A DNA stretch of 64,000 bases from Quercus robur (lineage: Eukaryota; Streptophyta; Magnoliopsida; Fagales; Fagaceae): assembly GCF_932294415.1 (NCBI RefSeq), contig NC_065539.1, forward strand, positions 34,412,001-34,476,000. Direction: 5' to 3'. The position numbers and the translations under genes were made by a program. Under the pieces are notes generated by a model. That model worked only from the letters and a program-made list of their open reading frames with translations, was not told the DNA's origin and did no database searches. Below are positions 58,501 through 64,000 of the stretch, piece after piece (positions within the stretch are counted from its first letter, which is position 1; each line of letters opens with the position of its first letter).

Positions 58501-61500
58501 GATTTTCACCAACCCAGAAAGAAACCCATATTTCCAATATGTTTTATTTCTCTCTGTTATGTTTAATTTATCATTACGTCTCTAATATTTTAAAAGGTCA
58601 TGTGACTAGTTCATGACATTTAAAGAAGTTGGTGGGTTATGATTTAATTTTTACTGTAACATGAAGGGCTAGGATTCTAAAATTACTAAAGGATATTATA
58701 AAAAGGCTCTTTTGAGTCGTAGACATCTTTTTCTTATCTACATCATGAAATCTCATATTTGAATATTTCTTGAACTCTTTAAATCTAGAAATTGATATTT
58801 GATTGTTCCAACTTCAATCCTATTATCTTTTTCCTAGCATTAATATTGTCTGTCATTAGAATTTCTTTTAGACCCTTCTTCTACACTAGATCTGAGTTCT
58901 CACTGCATCACAAGCTTATTTCTTCTTAAACCCTTCTTCTACCCTAGACCTAAGTTACCTAAGTTCTCACCATATCACAAGCTTAATAACAAAATATCAT
59001 CATCAAGAAATTCAAGCTATGGATAACACAATTGCATAATGGAGTGGGAAAAGCCAAACCAAAAATCCTTGTCTAGTGGCTATATGTCACACACAAAGAC
59101 CATCAGTACATAAGCTGAAACAGTTTATTTACATCTTTTTTCTAAGTAGTGACAAATTTATAAAAATAAAAAGAAATCTATACACACAAGCAGCGGCACA
59201 CAGAATTGCTCAAAAAAATTACAATTTAAAGTTCAAATAATCAACTAGTCAAAAGGGGAAATGAACACGGCAATATATATATATGGGATTCTTAGAGCCC
59301 CTTCCAATGACACTAATAGGCCACCTCAGGTCCTATTATAAATATAGTTCACCATTGAAGAAGAATGTAATATAGATCGATGCACTAATTCTTCAAATGT
59401 AAGGAATTTTATGGCATTTCATGAAATTCAATAAAATTGAAAGAGAAAAAATACATACTTGCTCCCCGAGATGGAATGTTGCTGTTTGGTCTCCGCTCTT
59501 CAATGTATACTTGTCGTCCAGCAATCTGAAGAGAACCCGCCTACAGAAATATAATCAAAGAAATTTTTAATATAAAAACCCTTTTCCTCTCAATAAGTAA
59601 TAGGATGCATTAAAAAATCACAGAAATTTCCCCCAAATAGAAATTTTAATCTAAGGTTAACCATATCAAATTTATAAAATTTAAGAAAGCTGAAAAATAG
59701 CTTAATGCCACCAGAAAAGGGACACATAAACTTGAAATTTGGAATGAGGTCAACCGAGTTGAGAAAGTATTAGCGAGAAGGCTTATGTCAGAAAATACGT
59801 TAAGAGCCTTTTTTTTCCATCTTGAATAAAATACTTGGGTTGATTAAGGCAACTAATAGATCTTTTATATCAAGGATTCACAAAGCATATTCACCTTGAT
59901 TGCATTCTGAACCCCAGTCATATCTTCAAATTCAACAAATGCATAGCAAACACCAACATCCTGCACAATAAGAAATATTTTGCTTCATAAAATTTGAAGC
60001 TAAAATGCATTAATATAGTTAATAGAGATATCAAGGGTATGAACCTTGCGACTTCTAACGACGACGCCCTCATCACTGAGTGTACCAAAATTCTTGAATT
60101 CCTCCTCAATTTCAGAAGCAGACACAGTAGGTGGCAAATTTCTCACATAAACAGACCTAATTTCACCTACGGGTATCCATACATAAAATCAAACACATGC
60201 TGAAACATAAACGACACTTTTAAAAGTAATTGTGAATTAATGAAATCTTCCCTAAGAGAAAAAACATATAAGTTCCCCCCTCCCCCCCCCAAAAAAAAAA
60301 AAAAAATCCTATGCAATCTTAAGAAAATCTATTGTCTTAATACCATAGTGGAAACAAATATTAGGAGACCTAGAAAGAATACCTTCATCTTCCATTATGG
60401 GAACCTCCTCTGCCATCTCTGCCACAGACCTTTCATATGTATTTGATGAAAAATTTGATTGCTGAGTAGTGGGCTGTGAAGCATGATCCCACTCTGAGGT
60501 AAGAGGCATGTTTTTGTTAGCAGAAGGCTGTGAAGCTACTGCTTGTGTGGGTTGTCCTTTAGCTACCCGTAACTTCCAAAATAATCGAACAGACAAAATC
60601 AGCCTCATGTTTTAAAGGATTCCTCATAAATATGGCTAATTGCTATATTTAGTACATACAATTGAAGCATAAGTGTGCTTTTGAGGCTCTCCAATAGGTT
60701 CCTCAGCATTGGGAGGCAGGTGGTCTTGTACAGCACTCACTGCATTCTGAAGTAAACCATTTGACTCTGCAGCATCGTTCTCCAGAATGTGTTCAGACTC
60801 GGGGACATGCTGCAACCGTTGCTCAGAGTAACTATAATTGTCAACAGGGCCATTTTCATTTACCTCAGTAGGAGACATGAATTCTCTTGACTGGACTTCT
60901 CCACCAAGCAAATAATTGGATACTGCAAAAGCTGTCATTTCATTAATAAATTATTGGGTACAGGAAAATTTTCCAGTATCTGTCATAGGGACAGTTACAA
61001 AATCTGTCACTGTCACATAGATTTTTTTGAGAAAAAAATTTTATGGAAGGTGTTTCAGATTTAACTCATGCTTTGAAACTTTTTTGTTTTTATGACGTGG
61101 AACATCACCAAGGCATGGCCCTGGGGAGTAAACCACGGATGCAACCCCACCCACAAAAACCATGTATCACGTAATCCAAGGGAACTCCTACTTGGGATTG
61201 AACCCAAGATGTCTGGGTCTTCAGTTCATCCCAAGCCTCCAACCACTAGACTGCAACCTAACGAGTATGCATAAACATAATTTTATATTGAACTCCAGCC
61301 ACAATTTTAAATTTTCTGACCAAAAAGTAATAACCAAACCCAACAGTATACTTTTTTTATTGGTGATGTGCACATGCACCTATTTCAAGGAGATGTCATT
61401 TGAGCTAGAGTTCATTGGCTACATCCAACAGTATACTTCTCATTGGTAATAAAAGATCTAATGATGCAGCCAGCAAAGAGTCAAGAAAAGACTAAATCAA

Positions 61501-63080
61501 ATTCAAAGGGGTTTTAGGTTCCCCAGTTAAATTCAAACACTTGGGTGGATAAAATTTAGCTATCCTAAATAAATAACATTGTTTTATTTTATTGGTCAAT
61601 GCAACCAAATATTTAAATTTAATTGGAGAACCTAATGTACTGTACCTAAGGTATTGTATCTAAGTTTTACCCAATTCAAATATATTCTAGAATTGTGGTC
61701 TAGTTTTAATGCAGAGCCTTCTTGGCATCCTTAATAAGTTACTTTAGTCAATATTGAGTCTTAATATTAAGTTTATTTAGGTTAAAAATTTACCAGATCT
61801 ACCACCGCGCACCCTTGGCGCGATGGTCACTCTACAAGTATAAGTGCTTGTGGGTATGAGGGTAAGGGCCGGGGTTCAAGTCTCCAAGAGGGGAACTTAG
61901 AACACATATACACTTAGATTAGAATAAAGTAAAATTTCTATATTGTATAAAAAATAAAATAAAAATTTCCCAGATCTGTTTTAATTAAGTATTACTAGAA
62001 TAAGGGTAATCTGGTAATTTTTCAGATATTCTGGAATTGTAATTAAATTTTACCATGAGTCTTATTTATTGTTTTGAATCATTTTTTAATTTGGTTTAGA
62101 AGTTCTTAATTACTATTCGTTGTTATTAAAAGCACTATTCTTTCTTGGAAAATGTTATTTAAGAGCCCTAATAATTCCTTGGAAAGGGTTTGGGAATAGC
62201 CTGTATAAAGGCTTTTATGTAATCAATAATAGAGATCGAGATAGAGATAGATTGAATTTAATAAAATTCCAGCAGCTTACTTTAAGCTTTGAGGGTGTGG
62301 CTGTCTTCTCCTTCCAGAGTACTATTGCTTAGGAAACTTAGGTGTGATTAACTAGAGTTTATCTTTCTTTGTTTCTGGTTCTATTCACTGTTTTGACACC
62401 AAATCGCCAGCAAATTCATTCAATATCTAATCTTTTAATTACTTCTTTTTCCTCAATCAATCTTTTTATTATTAAACCCTTAAACATCAAACTCTATTCA
62501 AGAACCCTTCAAGATCTCATCAGGATTCCTAATTTAGGGCTGAATTTCTAAAGATCCAACATCATCTGACCATATCAGTAATTACAGAATTAATTCTGTT
62601 TAATGATTAAAATTATTGTAAATGAGCAATAAATATAATTACACAGATTCCAAGATTATTTTACTAAAAAAATCAAAAGCTTCTTATATCAGTGGATAAA
62701 AAAAAATTGTGATTATTGCCCCTGCATTAATGAGAACTATTCATCCCCACACTTTAGGTTGAATGACCAATACCTGGATCTGGAATAGTAGTAGGTGCAT
62801 TTAATTTGGACTCAAGATTGCTCTGGGCTAATATGACTGCAGGATGGTGGAGAACCGGTTCATCGTCAATGAAGTGAAAAATATCATTAAGCACAAAATA
62901 ACCTTTCTCCTGAGGCGCAAGAAAAAATGTCTCCACAAATTTCCTCTTTCCACTGAAATCCTTAACTTGCACTGAGCCTGAAACCATCACAAGAACACCT
63001 CCATTCCAAGATTCCAGGGAATGCGCTGTCTTGATTTCAATTCCCGTATAGCTGAGTGACATAACAAGTGCATGGATTTG
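55537..63080 (-). CDS. G3BP-like NTF2 + RRM + RGG protein, 5' end outside the window
   Basis: Minus-strand exons, in order of translation: 63080-62774, 60922-60660, 60572-60383, 60166-60045, 59960-59895, 59540-59459, 55754-55537. All join in frame at GT-AG sites. The first exon here gives the C-terminal half of an NTF2 fold (ETFFLAPQEKGYFVLNDIF). Next is an acidic linker. Then comes an RRM with RNP2 SVYVRNLP and RNP1-like CYAFVEFED. The C-terminus is G/R-rich (RRGRGRGIYQSDAPRG...GRGSGYD) and ends in TAG 55537-55539. Plant G3BPs bind RNA and assemble stress granules in the cytoplasm, and some affect stomatal and pathogen responses. The N-terminal NTF2 exon(s) are not found up to 64000, so they are presumed beyond the edge. 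The last intron is 3.7 kb. The gene appears intact. Confidence 0.92.
56353..56472 (+). mobile_element. tRNA-derived SINE inside the left LTR-like copy
   Basis: Box A TAGCTCAACTG (56371) and box B GGTTCAAGAC (about 56427) are spaced about 55 bp apart, and an A-rich end lies at about 56460-56470. It interrupts the LTR-like sequence, which continues uninterrupted in the right copy. Confidence 0.6.
57147..57960. mobile_element. Mutator-like MITE, 814 bp, inverted ends about 50 bp, internal tandem repeats
   Basis: Left end GGACAAAACTTAGGTACAGT and right end (reverse complement) GGGCAAAACTTAGGTACAGT. The pairing continues through CCTTAGGTTCCCTATTT and AAATTTTGAC. 9-bp flanks TTTTTGATA (57138-57146) and TTTTTAATA (57961-57969). 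Inside, ATCATAGATCAGAAAAGAA and ACACATACATACACACAC blocks are repeated from 57490 to 57720. A separate end fragment of the same family lies at about 61626-61671. Confidence 0.8.
61080..61265 (-). mobile_element. tRNA-derived SINE in a G3BP intron
   Basis: Reverse strand: box A-like TTGCAGTCTAGTGG and box B GGTTCAATCC, then CACGTGATT-type body. It lies in the intron between 60922 and 62774. Confidence 0.55.
61801..61960 (+). mobile_element. tRNA-derived SINE with 17-bp target duplication
   Basis: Box A TGGCGCGATGG (about 61816) and box B GGTTCAAGTC (about 61874), then a body ending TTGTATAAAAAATAAAAT. Flanks AAAAATTTACCAGATCT (61784-61800) and AAAAATTTCCCAGATCT (61961-61977) differ at one base. 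It is 160 bp long and lies in a G3BP intron. Confidence 0.9.
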
Positions 63081-63287
63081 CTGGCCAAAGAAAAATAAAA
63101 TTGGACAAAGTGTATAAGAAGGTCTATTTACTGCTCACATATTATCAAATCAGAACAAAGAATAGCTCCTTAGGATGGAACCACTATGAAATGAGCACAA
63201 CTGTATATATTTTTTATTGGTAAGTTACACATGCACCTGGTGTGAGTTTTTTAAACTAATAACTTACCCTCCAACCCATTCTCAAAG

Positions 63288-63957
63288 GCGGAGGAAGTGT
63301 TATTTGAGCCAAAGCCAATTAGCCAATCAGCTACAAATTATGTTAAACATACAACGAAAACTTAGATCAGTATAGCTACATTCTGATATATAAAACCTGG
63401 TTCAAAGCAAAATCATTTACAAGATAACTGGTATCATTTAATACACCAAGTTCCAGAATACGTCAATACTAATTAATCATAATAATGGAACCATGACATC
63501 AGCAACAAATGTGCCAACATGATTGTGAACACTATGGGTGAAGACAGACAGATGTTAGCTGGATGCCTGGACCTAATGAAAACAGGTGTACTTGCATACT
63601 ATTCCATTTTTCATTGCATAAATGCTTACTGCTGCCTTAACTACATAATTTTCTTGTTAGCATATAATCATTAATCAATACAATTTTTTTTTTTTTTTGA
63701 TAAGTAGAATATAATCAATACATGCACTTTAAGTAATATAAATCTTATAGACTTTAGTCAAGTTTTTAAAATTTTCATTCATCTCTATTCTGCCAAATCC
63801 AGATGCTTAAAAAGACTAAATGAGGATTGTTTAAAATAAAAGCAGCACATAACTGAGTAGGAGCATAATTTTCTGATCTAAGCTTCTGTTGTATGTTTAA
63901 CATAATTTTGTAGCTGATTGGCTAATTGGTTTTGGCTCAAATGACACTTCCTCCACC
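63288..63957. repeat. Inverted repeat, arms about 80 bp, spacer about 500 bp
   Basis: The left arm (about 63291-63371: GGAAGTGTTATTTGAGCC, CCAATTAGCCAATCAGCTAC, TTATGTTAAACATACAAC, CTTAGATCAG) is the reverse complement of the right arm (about 63875-63957). The outer part of each arm is the head of a SINE of the 6346 type (TTGGCTCAAAT box A), so a SINE junction with its flank has been duplicated in inverted form. It lies in the first visible G3BP intron. Confidence 0.75.
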
Positions 63958-64000
63958 TTATAGATTTTGTACTTCAATTTTTTATTTCCAAATTTCTCTT

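Larger units (their letters stand above)
55940..58930 (+). mobile_element. Degenerate LTR-like pair in the last G3BP intron
   Basis: The block at about 55995-56345 (TTTAATTTATxATTA, AAAGGTCA, TTTAAAGAAGTTG, TCTAGAAATTGATATTTGAT) recurs at about 58541-58890 in the same order with heavy divergence. After the left copy comes TGATATCAAAGC (56498), resembling the tRNA-Met primer site TGGTATCAGAGC, and after the right copy ATATCACAAGC. The 2-kb interior has no intact gag or pol and contains a later MITE. It probably represents an old copia-type element. Confidence 0.45.

Noticed and set aside
61801..61960. Box A/box B pairs read as tRNA genes (also at 1307, 6346, 7381, 8711, 10703, 56353, 61080)
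   Set aside because: No cloverleaf or anticodon arm could be built; A-rich tails and target duplications identify SINEs.

Overview
The window is nuclear DNA from a flowering plant, most likely a woody eudicot. Genes have GT-AG introns of up to 3.7 kb, intergenic DNA is AT-rich and full of transposons, tRNA-derived SINEs are frequent, and there is a nuclear copy of plastid rpl23-rpl2. A Fagales-like tree is a guess from the style of the repeats; nothing in the sequence proves a species.

Four host genes are recognisable. (1) 3475-8991 (+): a six-exon TPR-like protein built from two tandem copies of one module, with a 2-nt frameshift just after the expected start codon. (2) 13328-15343 (+): an intact NOG1 GTPase (60S ribosome assembly) with a 5'UTR intron and a telo-box/site II promoter typical of ribosome-biogenesis genes. 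(3) 24030-26443 (+): a two-exon R2R3-MYB of the MYB46/MYB83 type, a regulator of secondary walls. (4) 55537 to beyond 63080 (-): a G3BP-like NTF2+RRM+RGG protein whose first exons lie past the right edge. They do not form a functional cluster.

The rest is repeats and broken copies. The 3' part of the TPR gene plus a neighbouring convergent matrix metalloproteinase (MMP) is duplicated at about 39.2-45.7 kb. That copy keeps one orphan TPR exon and a nearly full-length MMP. The MMP has been destroyed by a composite insertion that includes a 1.9-kb solo LTR, by a premature stop, and by a LINE about 11 bp upstream of its ATG; the LINE itself carries a 3.65-kb hAT transposon. At the original locus (9.7-10.0 kb) only an MMP remnant survives, and its zinc-binding site is deleted.

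From left to right: 0-1.2 kb LTR-retrotransposon debris with a 93-bp tandem repeat; 1.3-3.2 kb SINE and MITE; 3.5-9 kb TPR gene; 9.7-10.6 kb remnants; 12.6-15.4 kb NOG1; 15.4-23.9 kb mostly featureless, with a plastid insertion at 20.5 kb; 24-26.4 kb MYB; 28-30.5 kb MITEs; 30.6-36.2 kb Ty3/gypsy element without integrase; 36.6-37.3 kb hAT-type MITE; 38.5-45.7 kb duplicated segment and MMP pseudogene; 45.7-52.1 kb LINE with nested hAT; 52.3-54 kb MITEs, a hairpin and another duplicate; 55.5-63 kb G3BP-like gene with transposon-filled introns. No novel multi-gene system was found. The most informative structures are the nested insertions in the MMP pseudogene and the modular TPR gene with its orphan exon copy.
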